Part shown: positions 30,110 through 38,788 of the stretch, one piece after another | How positions within the stretch are numbered: the stretch's first letter is position 1 | Layout of the letters: each line of letters opens with the position of its first letter | NCBI RefSeq assembly: GCF_027214025.1 | Contig: NZ_JAPWHB010000002.1 | Coordinates: forward strand, 248,001 to 312,000 | Reading direction: 5' to 3' | Source: Parahoeflea alexandrii | Lineage (GTDB): Bacteria > Pseudomonadota > Alphaproteobacteria > Rhizobiales > Rhizobiaceae | Length of the DNA: 64,000 nucleotides | The notes under the pieces: model-generated | Told to the model about the DNA's origin: nothing | Seen by the model: only the letters and a program-made list of their open reading frames with translations | Database searches by the model: none | Translations under genes and position numbers: made by a program

Positions 30110-31215
30110 CCGACAGCAATGCTTCATCCGGATCCCGCAAGCCGCGCTCCTTCACCGTCGACGACCCCGCTGCCAAGGCTTCCACCGGCGCACCGGAGAG
30201 CAAGGCGAAAACGGCGCGCAAGCCTGCGGCCATCCCCGTCACCGTCGAAATGACGATGGAACAGGACGATCCGTTCGTGTCGCAGCCGGAAGCTCTCGAG
30301 GCTCTGACGCCGCCGCCGGCAACGCCGCGGCCGCGCCGCCTGACCGCGGGTAAGATACTGCTGACGAGTCTCGGTTTTCTCTTCGCGCTGGCGCTCGGGA
30401 TCTGGACCGACACGCTGATCCGCAGCCTGTTCGACCGCATTGCCTGGCTCGGCTGGGCCGCAACCGCCGCGGCAGCGATCGCGGCGCTCGCCCTGCTGGC
30501 GCTGGTGATCAGGGAAATCATCGGCATCCGCCGGCTGGCGAAGGTTGCGCATATGCGCGAGAATATCGCCACGAAGGCCCGCTCCGCCACGGCCAGGGAA
30601 GCCCGCGCGCTTGCAGCCGAGGTTGCGGGCCTGGTTGCCGCCAACCCGCTGACGGCGCGCGGCCGCAAGAGCCTCAAGGCGCTCGATGACGAGATCATCG
30701 ACGGGCCGCATTACCTTGCCTTCGCCGAACGCGAACTGATGGCGCCGCTCGACCGGCAGGCCCGCCAGCTGACCGCCAACGCGGCCAAGCGGGTGTCCGT
30801 CGTCACCGCGGTCAGCCCCCGCGCCTTCGTCGATCTCGCCTATGTCGGCTTCGAAGCCGTCCGGCTGATCCGGGCCATGGCCGAACTTTATGGCGGACGG
30901 CCCGGCGCCATCGGCATGATCCGCCTGTTCCGTGACGTGATCGCCCACCTGGCCGTGACCGGCGCCATTGCCGCAGGCGACAGCCTGATCCAGCAGGTGG
31001 TCGGGCACGGGGTTGCGGCGAAGCTCTCGGCCCGGCTCGGCGAGGGCGTCATCAACGGCCTGATGACCGCCCGGATCGGCATTTCCGCCATGGATCTGTG
31101 CCGCCCGATGCCGTTCAAGGCTCTCAAGCGGCCCGGCATCAGCGATTTCATGTCGGACATCGCCAATGTCGCCGGCAAGCAGGCTGACCCGGGAAAAGCC
31201 GCCGGCGGGCTATGA
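30106..31215 (+). CDS. YcjF/TIGR01620-family membrane protein (DUF697)
   Basis: The 369-residue partner of YcjX has a cytoplasmic N-terminus of about 80 residues, Pro/Ser/Lys rich. Two transmembrane helices follow at about 84-103 (ILLTSLGFLFALALGIW) and 114-138 (LGWAATAAAAIAALALLAL). The DUF697-like C-terminal part has TAVSPRAFVDLAYVGFEAVR, IRAMAELYGGRPGAIG and AKLSARLGEGVINGLMTARI. Its ATG overlaps the ycjX-like stop by 4 bases, supporting translational coupling and a membrane-bound complex. A separate gene for a secreted protein starts 98 bases downstream. Confidence 0.87.
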   Translation: MTDSNASSGSRKPRSFTVDDPAAKASTGAPESKAKTARKPAAIPVTVEMTMEQDDPFVSQPEALEALTPPPATPRPRRLTAGKILLTSLGFLFALALGIWTDTLIRSLFDRIAWLGWAATAAAAIAALALLALVIREIIGIRRLAKVAHMRENIATKARSATAREARALAAEVAGLVAANPLTARGRKSLKALDDEIIDGPHYLAFAERELMAPLDRQARQLTANAAKRVSVVTAVSPRAFVDLAYVGFEAVRLIRAMAELYGGRPGAIGMIRLFRDVIAHLAVTGAIAAGDSLIQQVVGHGVAAKLSARLGEGVINGLMTARIGISAMDLCRPMPFKALKRPGISDFMSDIANVAGKQADPGKAAGGL

Positions 31216-31312
31216 ATTACCCCGAAAATGTGGATATATCGGCGCCGATTACGGTCCATTAACCATTCTGGGGCAATCTCAGATCTCGTTTCCAGCCGCA
31301 ACAGGTGTGACC

Positions 31313-31852
31313 ATGTTCTCGAAGTTTCGCATCATCCCGCTCTGTCTTGCGGCAGTCGTGCTCTCGCCCGTCCCGTCCTCCGAGGCTCGGGACAGGGATA
31401 CGGTCTTCTTCGAATCTGTAGCCGGCGAATGGAAGGGTCCGGGCGAAATCGTTGCCGGCAAGTACAAGGGCACCAAGTTCGTCTGCAATCTCAGCGGCGA
31501 TGCCGTGCAGGGCGATGCCGCCGGCATTTCGCTTGACGGCCATTGCCGCGTCGGCGTCTTCAACCAGAAAATGTCGGCCATGATCACCCGCAAGGGCGCC
31601 ACCTACACCGGACGCTTCCTCGATGGCTCCGCCGGCGAAGGCCTCGACATCGTTTCCGGAAAGATCACCCGCGACCGCGCGGTGATGGCGATCAACCGCA
31701 AGACGCTTGACGGCGCCATGATCGCCCGCCTGCACGACGAGCAGACCATGAACGTCACCATTTCGGTCAAGGTCGGCAAGGAAATGGTCCCGGTCATCGG
31801 CATGACGCTCAAGCGCGGCGCCCGCAAGGTCGCCTCCGGCGTGCTGCGCTGA
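31313..31852 (+). CDS. Secreted protein of unknown function
   Basis: The product is a 179-residue protein with an N-terminal signal peptide (FRIIPLCLAAVVLSPVPSSE, cleavage near residue 24). The mature part looks like an all-beta fold, with the patterns VAGEWKGPGEIVAGKYKGTK, FVCNLSGDA, LDGHCRVG, and KGATYTGRFLDGSAGEGLD. A single pair of cysteines could form a disulfide. Rhizobiales carry similar small periplasmic proteins without assigned function. The open frame is longer, but ATG 31313 (MFSKFRI) follows AGGTG and gives a proper signal peptide. It ends 18 bases before the convergent folK stop. Confidence 0.75.
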   Translation: MFSKFRIIPLCLAAVVLSPVPSSEARDRDTVFFESVAGEWKGPGEIVAGKYKGTKFVCNLSGDAVQGDAAGISLDGHCRVGVFNQKMSAMITRKGATYTGRFLDGSAGEGLDIVSGKITRDRAVMAINRKTLDGAMIARLHDEQTMNVTISVKVGKEMVPVIGMTLKRGARKVASGVLR

Positions 31853-31870
31853 TTCAGGCCAGCCGCGCCT

Positions 31871-32392
31871 CTAATCCTCGTCCTGCCACCAGTCGCCCGT
31901 GCGGCTCAGCGCCTCGATCCCCTCGGAATCCACCTCGCTCGACCAGTCGGCGATGCTTTGCAGGTTGACCACGGCCTTGGGCGCGATGTCGGCCAGCGGC
32001 ACCATGACGAAGGCGCGCTCGGTCATCCGCGGATGCGGCACAGTGAGATCCGCGTGATCGGACAGGAAATCGCCGTGCAGGAGCACGTCGAGATCGATGG
32101 TGCGCGGCCCCCAGCGGTCGGTGCGCACCCGGTCGAGCTTGAGTTCGATACCCAGGCACACCTTGAGCAGCTCATGCGGATCGAGCGTCGTTTCCACCAG
32201 CGCGCAGGCATTGTGGAACCATTCCTGGTCGGTCTTGCCCCAGGGCGGCGTGCGGTAGAGCCGCGACACCGTGCGGATGGCGACATCGTCGCGCGCATCG
32301 AGCAGTTTCAGCGCCCGCGCCATGGTCCGGCGCGGATTGCCGATATTGCCGCCAAGCCCGATGGCGGCGATCACCTTCTTCGCCTCAGGCAC
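31871..32392 (-). CDS. folK: 2-amino-4-hydroxy-6-hydroxymethyldihydropteridine pyrophosphokinase
   Basis: FolK transfers pyrophosphate from ATP to the hydroxymethylpterin, the step before dihydropteroate synthase. The 173-residue protein shows the N-terminal IGLGGNIGNPRRTM, VSRLYRTPPWGKTDQEWFHN, and the signature RWGPRTIDLDVLLHGD with the two magnesium-binding aspartates, then VPHPRMTERAFVMVPLADI. Its start overlaps the folB stop by 8 bases in the folP-folB-folK operon, so the last three steps that build dihydropteroate from dihydroneopterin are made together. Confidence 0.95.
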   Translation of the reverse strand: MPEAKKVIAAIGLGGNIGNPRRTMARALKLLDARDDVAIRTVSRLYRTPPWGKTDQEWFHNACALVETTLDPHELLKVCLGIELKLDRVRTDRWGPRTIDLDVLLHGDFLSDHADLTVPHPRMTERAFVMVPLADIAPKAVVNLQSIADWSSEVDSEGIEALSRTGDWWQDED

Positions 32393-32753
32393 GATGTTCG
32401 ACCGTCACTTCGACATGGTCGAGAATGCCGGGCACTGCCGCACTCGGCTTGCGCACCGTGATCCGCGCCAGCCGGATCTGCGAAAACCGGGCGGTCAGCG
32501 CCCTGGCAATATCCATCGCCAGCGCCTCGATCAGGTAGCGCCGCTTGCCGGTGACGATCTCCTCGATCACCTGGAAGGCGATGCCGTAATGCACCGTGCC
32601 CTCGATATCGTCGGTTTCAAGCGCATCGCCCGGATCGACTTCCAGTTCGGCGTCGACGAAGAAGCGCTGGCCGAGGAATTCCTCCTCGTCATGCACCCCG
32701 TGGCGGGCGAAGAACGCGCAATTGGCGAGGCGGATTGTGTAACTGTCAGCCAT
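32385..32753 (-). CDS. folB: Dihydroneopterin aldolase
   Basis: This enzyme of 122 residues cleaves 7,8-dihydroneopterin to 6-hydroxymethyl-dihydropterin and glycolaldehyde. Visible are the start YTIRLANCAFFARHGVHDEE with the family glutamate, LGQRFFVDAELEVD, VHYGIAFQVIEEIV, YLIEALAMDIARAL and the C-terminal VTVRKPSA equivalent ITVRKPSAAVPG with the catalytic lysine. ATG 32753 is the family start; the longer frame upstream is folP read in another frame. It overlaps folP and folK by 8 bases each. Confidence 0.94.
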   Translation of the reverse strand: MADSYTIRLANCAFFARHGVHDEEEFLGQRFFVDAELEVDPGDALETDDIEGTVHYGIAFQVIEEIVTGKRRYLIEALAMDIARALTARFSQIRLARITVRKPSAAVPGILDHVEVTVEHRA

Positions 32754-33624
32754 GGCCGGGTTCCTTTTTGCGGCTGCTTTGAACCATCGCGTCGGCGACC
32801 GCAAGCCCGTCCTTGTTGAAAGCCACATTGTGTACCCGAAACATCGCTGCACCCGCGAGCCTGAGCACGACGCTGGTCGCCACCGTGCCGACATCGCGGT
32901 CGGCGGCCTCGCGCCCCGTCAGCCCGCCGATGAAGCGCTTGCGCGAGGTGCCCGCCAGCAGCGGCAGACCGAGAGCGTGCAGCTCGGTAAACCGCGCCAT
33001 CAGTTCGAGATTGTCATCCGCGTCCTTGGCGAAGCCGAAGCCGGGATCGAGCAGGATCCGGTCGTCGTCGATCCCGGCCCTGCGGGCGATCTCCAGCGAA
33101 CCGGCGAACCAGCCAAACTGGTCCTCGACCAGGTCGGGCAGACATTGCCGCTCGCGGCCGGTGTGCATGATCGCCACCGCGGCCCCGGCGTCGCTCGCAA
33201 ACCGCGCTATCTCCGGCTCGCGCTGCAGCCCCCAGACATCGTTGATCAGGTGAGCGCCGGCGGCGAGCGCCAGCCGCGCCGTCTCCGCCCGCCAGGTGTC
33301 GACCGAGATCAGCACCCCCTCCTGCCCTGCCAGCGCCTCGATCACCGGCAGGATCCGCCGCTGTTCCTCGAGCGCGCTCACCGGGTCGGCGCCCGGACGC
33401 GTCGATTCACCGCCGATATCGACGATGTCGGCGCCCTCCCCGACCATCGCCAGCGCCGCTTCTACGGCGATGCGCTGGTCCGCATGCAGCCCGCCGTCGG
33501 AAAACGAATCCGGCGTCACGTTGAGAATGCCCATCAGCCGCGCCCGCGGCCCCAGCTCGATTGCCCTGTCCCGGCCAAGCCGCAGGGGTCTGGGAAGAAA
33601 GACGCTGTCGGGTGGCGTTTGCAT
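32746..33624 (-). CDS. folP: Dihydropteroate synthase
   Basis: The 292-residue TIM-barrel enzyme condenses hydroxymethyl-dihydropterin pyrophosphate with p-aminobenzoate and is the target of sulfonamides. Both family signatures are visible, LMGILNVTPDSFSDGG and VDIGGESTRPGADPV, with further LINDVWG, DPGFGFAKDADDNLELM and the LLAGTSRKRFIG loop. ATG 33624 (MQTPPDSVF) follows AGGT and is preferred to a start 17 codons upstream that lacks a ribosome site. It is the first gene of the folP-folB-folK operon. The divergent DUF922 gene begins 106 bases away. Confidence 0.95.
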   Translation of the reverse strand: MQTPPDSVFLPRPLRLGRDRAIELGPRARLMGILNVTPDSFSDGGLHADQRIAVEAALAMVGEGADIVDIGGESTRPGADPVSALEEQRRILPVIEALAGQEGVLISVDTWRAETARLALAAGAHLINDVWGLQREPEIARFASDAGAAVAIMHTGRERQCLPDLVEDQFGWFAGSLEIARRAGIDDDRILLDPGFGFAKDADDNLELMARFTELHALGLPLLAGTSRKRFIGGLTGREAADRDVGTVATSVVLRLAGAAMFRVHNVAFNKDGLAVADAMVQSSRKKEPGHG

Positions 33625-33729
33625 GGCGGTTTGACCTGTTACCTGTGGCAATATGGCTACGGGTTCCTGTTGCATGAGCCAGCGGCATGGCGCAAGTTCC
33701 GGTTTGCTGTTTCTGACCGGGAGTTCTCC

Positions 33730-34347
33730 ATGCGCCGCCTGCGCTTCGCCGTCATGGCCCTGACGTTGCTGTGCGCATCGGCGGTTGCGGTGTCTTCCAC
33801 GCCGCTGATCAAGAAAACCTACTCCTATTTCAACATTTCCGGGCTCACAGGCGCCGATCTTGAGCGAGAATTATCAAAGCACGGGCCGATCCTGTCGGAA
33901 ACCGGCATCCGCCATCCCGGCGCCACCAAGATCAAGCTCGGCGGATCGGTCGATTACAGGAGTTCCGACGGCAGATGCCGCGTGCTCGACGCCAAGGTCA
34001 CGCTCGAAACCCATCTGACCCTGCCGCGCTGGAAAGACAGGAACCGCGCCGCCCGCGAAACCGTTCTGGTCTGGGACACCCTGTCATCCGACATCAAGCG
34101 CCACGAGGAGCGCCACGCCGAGATTGCCCGGCAATACGCCCGCAAGCTGGAAAAGACGCTTGAAGCGCTGCATCCCGAGCGGACCTGCCAGCAGATGGAA
34201 GCCAGGGTCGATGCGACCAGCAAGCGGATCATCGAAGAACACGCCGCCGACCAGCAGCGGTTCGACCGTGTCGAGGCCGCCAGCTTCGAACGCCGCATGC
34301 TCAGAATGCTCCGCTTCAAGGCGGCCGAGGAAAACAACCGCAGCTGA
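33730..34347 (+). CDS. DUF922 periplasmic protein with HExxH motif
   Basis: This 205-residue secreted protein has signal peptide RLRFAVMALTLLCASAVAVS. The DUF922 pattern includes KKTYSYFNISGLTGADLERE near the mature N-terminus, then VDYRSSDGRCRVLDAKVTLE and LTLPRW. The block DIKRHEERHAEIARQYARKL has HEERH as a zincin-type HExxH. DUF922 members are predicted metal-dependent proteases, and some are linked to sporulation or envelope functions; activity here is unproven. A long helical C-terminus (HAADQQRFDRVEAASFERRM) follows. ATG 33730 gives the signal peptide; the frame continues far upstream opposite folP and is not coding there. Confidence 0.85.
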   Translation: MRRLRFAVMALTLLCASAVAVSSTPLIKKTYSYFNISGLTGADLERELSKHGPILSETGIRHPGATKIKLGGSVDYRSSDGRCRVLDAKVTLETHLTLPRWKDRNRAARETVLVWDTLSSDIKRHEERHAEIARQYARKLEKTLEALHPERTCQQMEARVDATSKRIIEEHAADQQRFDRVEAASFERRMLRMLRFKAAEENNRS

Positions 34348-34358
34348 CCCCTGCCCCG

Positions 34359-34396
34359 ACACAGCCGGGCAGGCCCGGCCGATCCCGGCCTGTGTC
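34359..34396 (+). terminator. Imperfect stem-loop after the DUF922 gene
   Basis: ACACAG-CCGGG pairs with CCCGGCCTGTGT, leaving one bulged base; an alternative inner pairing CAGGCC / GGCCTG also exists. No strong T-run follows, so this is a weak terminator call. Confidence 0.45.
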
Positions 34397-34491
34397 CGTC
34401 AACGCATTAATCTCTTGTTGATGTCTTCAGCGCAAGATTGTAGTACTGATTCATACAACTTATGGGCTTTCCATTAGGGAGAGCTTACATA

Positions 34492-34548
34492 TTTCAGTGA
34501 CTTGACGCCAATGAGTGGCTATCCGGGCACATTTTTTGTGAGCTTGAT
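34492..34548 (+). repeat. Conserved 57-bp leader, copy 1
   Basis: The 57 bases before the first paralog start match those before the second in about 47 positions, and both have the same length to the ATG. Conserved blocks are TTTCAGTGACTTG, CGCCAATGA, CGGGCACA and TGAGCTTGAT (the last holds the ribosome site GAG). Conservation of non-coding sequence suggests recent duplication or a shared regulatory site. Confidence 0.7.
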
Positions 34549-35340
34549 ATGACCATAGGCATTTCAAACAATTCCGCAGCTCTTGCCATCCTCAGGCAGT
34601 CCTTTGCGCAGGACCTCTCCGGGCAGCAGCAGAACGCCACCGACAGGATCATCGACATCGTTTCCGGCAAGACCGCAGGCAGCACCGCCACCGGCACGAT
34701 CTCCAAGATCGCCGCCAAGGCGCAATCGCTGGCCGACGCGGAAAAGCGCGAGGCCGGCGGAACCGTATCTTCGGAAATGTCCAGGAGCTACTCGGGCGCC
34801 GTGAACCAGGCCGTGCAGTCCAGCATGAACCGCATGTATGCGGAAGGCGAAGCTGCCGGCATGAAGCTTTGGGAAGCCAATCTGGAAAACGGCAAGGCCG
34901 TGGCAGGCATACTTGTCAATTCCATCAACGGCTACAACAACCCGCCTCAAATGAAAGAAATTCCAACTCGCGAAGAGTTCAACAATTCAGCATTGGAGGG
35001 CGAGAAGGATAGACTATCAAGGGGGGCAGACCCTGTTGATGCCAAAAGAATAACCGAAATAAATATGAGCGATGAAGCCTACAAGCGCAAGATCGACTAC
35101 ATAAACGGACATAATGAGCGCGTTGCAAACCGTGACCCGAACCTACACGTCAATAATTTCTACTATTTTGGAGGCCAGTTCTCATACAGATTTGGCGTTT
35201 CACCAAAACTGAGTTTCGATGACCAAGGAAAGGCCCACATGAGCGCTTTTGAAATCAAATACGCCAGTGGCCAGACAATGCTGCGCTATGACGGCGAGAC
35301 ACTGACGGCCTACAATGAAGACGGAAGCGTGTCGAAATAG
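34549..35340 (+). CDS. Unknown protein, tandem paralog family with variable core, member 1
   Basis: The protein (263 residues) belongs to no family I recognise, and it lacks a signal peptide or membrane helix. Residues 1-140 are nearly the same as in member 2 (ISNNSAALAILRQ, QDLSGQQQ, TDRIIDIVSGKT, SRSYSGAVNQAVQSSMNRMY). Residues about 141-205 are unlike member 2 and more AT-rich. Residues 207-263 are conserved again (FGGQFSYRFGVSPKLSFDD, GQTMLRYDGETLTAYNEDGS). The N-terminus vaguely recalls the N-terminal helix of flagellin (AALxxLRxxxxxLxxxQ), which I would not rely on. Conserved ends with an exchanged middle resemble polymorphic effectors or antigenically variable proteins (inference). Confidence 0.75.
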   Translation: MTIGISNNSAALAILRQSFAQDLSGQQQNATDRIIDIVSGKTAGSTATGTISKIAAKAQSLADAEKREAGGTVSSEMSRSYSGAVNQAVQSSMNRMYAEGEAAGMKLWEANLENGKAVAGILVNSINGYNNPPQMKEIPTREEFNNSALEGEKDRLSRGADPVDAKRITEINMSDEAYKRKIDYINGHNERVANRDPNLHVNNFYYFGGQFSYRFGVSPKLSFDDQGKAHMSAFEIKYASGQTMLRYDGETLTAYNEDGSVSK

Positions 35341-35450
35341 CGGTACTCCCCCCAGTCAACAACCATCAATCCTCTGCTGATGACTTCATCATATGGTTGT
35401 ATCAACGTTTGACACAATTGCAATCGGGCGCCATCAGGGCGGTCCAATCG

Positions 35451-35507
35451 TTTCAGTGACTTGGCGCCAATGACTGGCATCTCGGGCACAAGTTTATTGA
35501 GCTTGAT
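35451..35507 (+). repeat. Conserved 57-bp leader, copy 2
   Basis: This is the counterpart of 34492-34548. The order of conserved blocks is the same, TTTCAGTGACTTG, CGCCAATGA, CGGGCACA, TGAGCTTGAT, with differences concentrated in two 4-7 base patches. It ends directly at the ATG of member 2. Confidence 0.7.
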
Positions 35508-36329
35508 ATGACCATAGGCATTTCCAACAATTCGGCAGCGCTTGCCATCCTCAGGCAGTCCTCCGTGCAGGACCTCTCCGGGCAGCAGCAGACCGCCACC
35601 GACAGGATCATCGACATCGTCTCCGGCAAGACCGGCGCCAGCGCCGCCACCGGCACGATCTCGAAGATCGCCGCCAAGGCGCAATCTCTGGCCGACGCGG
35701 AAAAGAGCGCATCAGGCGGCGGCACCGTATCGTCGGAAATGTCCAGGAGCTACTCGGGCGCCATGAACCAGGCCGTGCAGTCGAGCATGGACCGCATGTA
35801 CGCGGAAGGCGAAGCTGTCGGCATGAAGCTTTGGGAAGGCAACCTGGAGCAAGGCAGTGCCGTAGCAACGATCCTGATCAATTCCGTCCTCCGCTACAAC
35901 AACCCACCTCAAGCGAAAGAAATTCTGACTCGAGAAGAGTTTAATGAACGCATACCGGAAACAATTGAGAAAAATTTGGCGATGGGCATCGATCCTAAAC
36001 ACATCGAAGAACACGCATCATTCTGGAGAAGCGACGAAGGTTACGATAAATATGTAGACACCATTAATAAGTTGAATAAACACAATGAGAGAATAGACAC
36101 AGATATACTTATCGAAGGCTTCAACATGCTTGGCGGCCAATTTGGTTACAGGTTCGGGGTTACGCCAAAGCTGAGCTTCGATGATGCCGGACAGGCTCAA
36201 GTCGGCGCGTTTGAAGTCAAGTATCGCAATGGCCAGACAATGATGAGCTATGACGGCTCGGGTAATCTTAAGACCTACAACGCGGATGGCAGTGAGTATA
36301 AGAGCTTTGTTGAAAGCTATGGCGAGTGA
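35508..36329 (+). CDS. Unknown protein, tandem paralog family with variable core, member 2
   Basis: The 273-residue paralog of the preceding gene has the same N-terminal 140 residues with few changes (ALAILRQSSVQDLSGQQQ, SKIAAKAQSLADAEK, NNPPQAKEILTREEF). A different core (about 141-207) is AT-rich, charged and Asn/Lys/Ile-rich (YVDTINKLNKHNERIDTDIL). The conserved C-terminus has GGQFGYRFGVTPKLSFDD and GQTMMSYDGSGNLKTYNADG, plus a short unique tail (YKSFVESYGE). The codon use of the core differs from that of the GC-rich flanks, suggesting it was acquired separately. Both genes have their own leader and are probably expressed independently or together. Function unknown. Confidence 0.75.
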   Translation: MTIGISNNSAALAILRQSSVQDLSGQQQTATDRIIDIVSGKTGASAATGTISKIAAKAQSLADAEKSASGGGTVSSEMSRSYSGAMNQAVQSSMDRMYAEGEAVGMKLWEGNLEQGSAVATILINSVLRYNNPPQAKEILTREEFNERIPETIEKNLAMGIDPKHIEEHASFWRSDEGYDKYVDTINKLNKHNERIDTDILIEGFNMLGGQFGYRFGVTPKLSFDDAGQAQVGAFEVKYRNGQTMMSYDGSGNLKTYNADGSEYKSFVESYGE

Positions 36330-36370
36330 TTTCAGCGGGTAGCCATGACAATACCTTGTCGGGCAGGAGA

Positions 36371-36472
36371 ATGCTCGGCGCCTTCGAAGTCAAATATGGC
36401 AGCGGCCAGACCATGCTGAGCTATGATGGTAAGGCCCTTACGGCCTACAATGAAGACGGCAGCGACCAATGA
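36371..36472 (+). pseudogene. C-terminal relic of a third copy of the tandem paralog family
   Basis: The frame reads LGAFEVKYGSGQTMLSYDGK then ALTAYNEDGSDQ and stop. This matches the last 31 residues of members 1 and 2 (member 1: AFEIKYASGQTMLRYDGE). Nothing matching the rest of the gene is found in the 41 bases between the member 2 stop and this fragment, so the copy is a 3-prime remnant. An ATG at 36371 is in frame, but a 33-residue product is not likely to be functional alone. Confidence 0.75.
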
Positions 36473-36699
36473 TCAGGGTATCAATAGCGAAGTAAATTCC
36501 GCCTTCCGCCGTTGCCCGGCAACCCTGATTCCAGCCTGCGGCAACAGCGGCGTTTCCGGTCTCCGAAGCTTACAGACAAGCCCAACCAAATTCCATTATC
36601 TGGGAAAATAAACCCTCAAATAGTCTTCGCCATTCGAGTTCACCCCAAGTTTCCACCGGGCATTACTTCCAATATTCGCACCGGCTTCATTGTATAAGA

Positions 36700-36842
36700 G
36701 TGTGCTTAAGGGACAGTTTTCAGCACTTGATTCGGGTTCCCCGGCGCATGGAAGCCATCTGGCGGTCCTCCCTCGTCAGGTTTGAGACCTAGGCGCCTAT
36801 TGGCCCCGCTTTTCCTCGATGGGAGAGCGGGGCTCTTTTTGC
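36700..36842 (+). ncRNA. Candidate trans-acting small RNA
   Basis: There is no protein gene on plus between 36472 and the VOC region, yet a strong plus-strand terminator occurs at 36803-36840. Upstream of it lie a GC-rich, hairpin-forming stretch (AGGT-TTGAG-ACCT; GGCGCC) and the motif GGTCCTCCCTC. CCTCC is anti-Shine-Dalgarno and typical of alphaproteobacterial regulatory RNAs. A TATAAG near 36693 could be the -10 box. From memory the layout resembles the rhizobial alpha-r8/mmgR (suhB) class, but I cannot confirm it. The exact 5-prime end is unknown. Confidence 0.42.
36803..36840 (+). terminator. Rho-independent terminator ending the RNA candidate
   Basis: Perfect 8-bp stem GCCCCGCT / AGCGGGGC (36803-36810, 36826-36833), 15-base loop, followed by TCTTTTTG. 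It has the orientation of plus transcripts; the minus ferredoxin reductase gene ends 39 bases beyond and has no T-run on its side. Confidence 0.8.
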
Positions 36843-36878
36843 GCAGTGCCTCGGGTCGCGACCGTGCGCGGCGCGGCC

Positions 36879-37931
<1,053 letters not shown>

Positions 37932-38252
37932 TCAGGCCTGCCGCTCGGGCACATGCACCACCAGGCCATCCAGTTCGTCGCGAACCTTGATCTGGCAGGA
38001 CAACCGCGAGGTCGGACGCACGTCGAATGCGAAATCGAGCATATCCTCTTCCATCGCTTCGGGTGCACCGACGGTTTCGGCCCAGGCATCGTCGACATAG
38101 ACATGGCAGGTCGCGCAGGCGCAGGCCCCGCCACACTCGGCTTCGATGCCCGGAACGGAATTGCGGATCGCGTTTTCCATGACGGTAGAGCCGTTTTCGG
38201 CATCGACATCGAAACGCGTGCCGTCAAAAGCGACGAGGGTGATTTTGGTCAT
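37932..38252 (-). CDS. 2Fe-2S ferredoxin, adrenodoxin/FdVI type
   Basis: This ferredoxin of 106 residues has the vertebrate/bacterial-type cluster motif C40-x5-C46-x2-C49 in [17 protein letters not shown] and the fourth ligand C86 in RLSCQIKV. Acidic patches ([14 protein letters not shown]) form the usual docking surface for reductase and P450 or Isc partners. An extra cysteine C44 lies within the loop. ATG 38252 ([11 protein letters not shown]) is the family start. The following gene is the FAD-type ferredoxin-NADP reductase, giving a complete NADPH to 2Fe-2S electron chain. No cytochrome P450 or isc gene is nearby. Confidence 0.94.
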   Translation of the reverse strand: MTKITLVAFDGTRFDVDAENGSTVMENAIRNSVPGIEAECGGACACATCHVYVDDAWAETVGAPEAMEEDMLDFAFDVRPTSRLSCQIKVRDELDGLVVHVPERQA

Positions 38253-38371
38253 TACGGCCTCTGGCATAGTCTCAGGGATATGAGGCTTTCATACACGCTG
38301 GACTGTGCGAGGCAAGAATGAAAACCGCCCTGCGACAGTGATTCGCGGCATGGTTTTCCAAAATGACGATT

Positions 38372-38392
38372 TGCCGGCCTGAATCGGCCGGC
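38372..38392 (-). terminator. Stem-loop after the Hpt gene
   Basis: GCCGGCC / GGCCGGC, a perfect 7-bp stem with a 6-base loop (38373-38379, 38386-38392), lies 3 bases downstream of the Hpt stop on minus. The T-run is weak. Confidence 0.55.
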
Positions 38393-38395
38393 TGG

Positions 38396-38764
38396 TCAGC
38401 GCATCAGCCCGACGATGAAAGTGTCGGCCTCGACCACCGCCTTGGTAAACGCCGCCACCGCCGCGGCATTGCCCGGCTGGGTTTCCAGCGCCGAGGCGCA
38501 GCGGGCAACGTCGGAAGCGCCCACGCCCTTGGCGGCGCCGGCAATCCTGTGTGCCAGTTCGGAGCGTGCGTCGGTCTTCATGTCACCGATCTGGGCCACG
38601 GCCTGCCGCGCCTGACGTGCAAACAGCGCCAGAACCTCCGTTTCAAGCGACTTGTCGCCACCGGTCTGACGCGCCAAATGCACCAGATCGATTGGCCGGC
38701 CGCCCGAGGGGCGCGGCTGGGGGCTGACTTCCTGAACTTCGAACGCGATACCGAGTGCCGCCAT
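38396..38764 (-). CDS. Hpt-domain (histidine phosphotransfer) protein
   Basis: This small helical protein of 122 residues has an Hpt core. The helix with the phospho-accepting histidine reads SELAHRIAGAAKGVGASDVA, H72, close to the HxLKGxxxxxGA pattern, though the usual lysine is replaced (RIAG). It is preceded by LEVLALFARQAR-like EVLALFARQARQAV. Stand-alone Hpt proteins pass phosphate from hybrid kinases to response regulators. ATG 38764 with AAAGGA upstream is preferred over the start 8 codons before. It is divergent from the growth-pole-ring-like gene, with a 377-base intergenic region. Its partner kinase is not known; the SixA-like phosphatase at 27989 could act on such proteins (speculative). 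Confidence 0.8.
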   Translation of the reverse strand: MAALGIAFEVQEVSPQPRPSGGRPIDLVHLARQTGGDKSLETEVLALFARQARQAVAQIGDMKTDARSELAHRIAGAAKGVGASDVARCASALETQPGNAAAVAAFTKAVVEADTFIVGLMR

Positions 38765-38788
38765 TGCGGATTTCCTTTGCGAGATCAA

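Noticed and set aside
34549-36329. Flagellin-like identity for the tandem paralogs
   Set aside because: Only a short helical pattern at the N-terminus is similar; the typical flagellin C-terminal helix and D1 motifs are missing.
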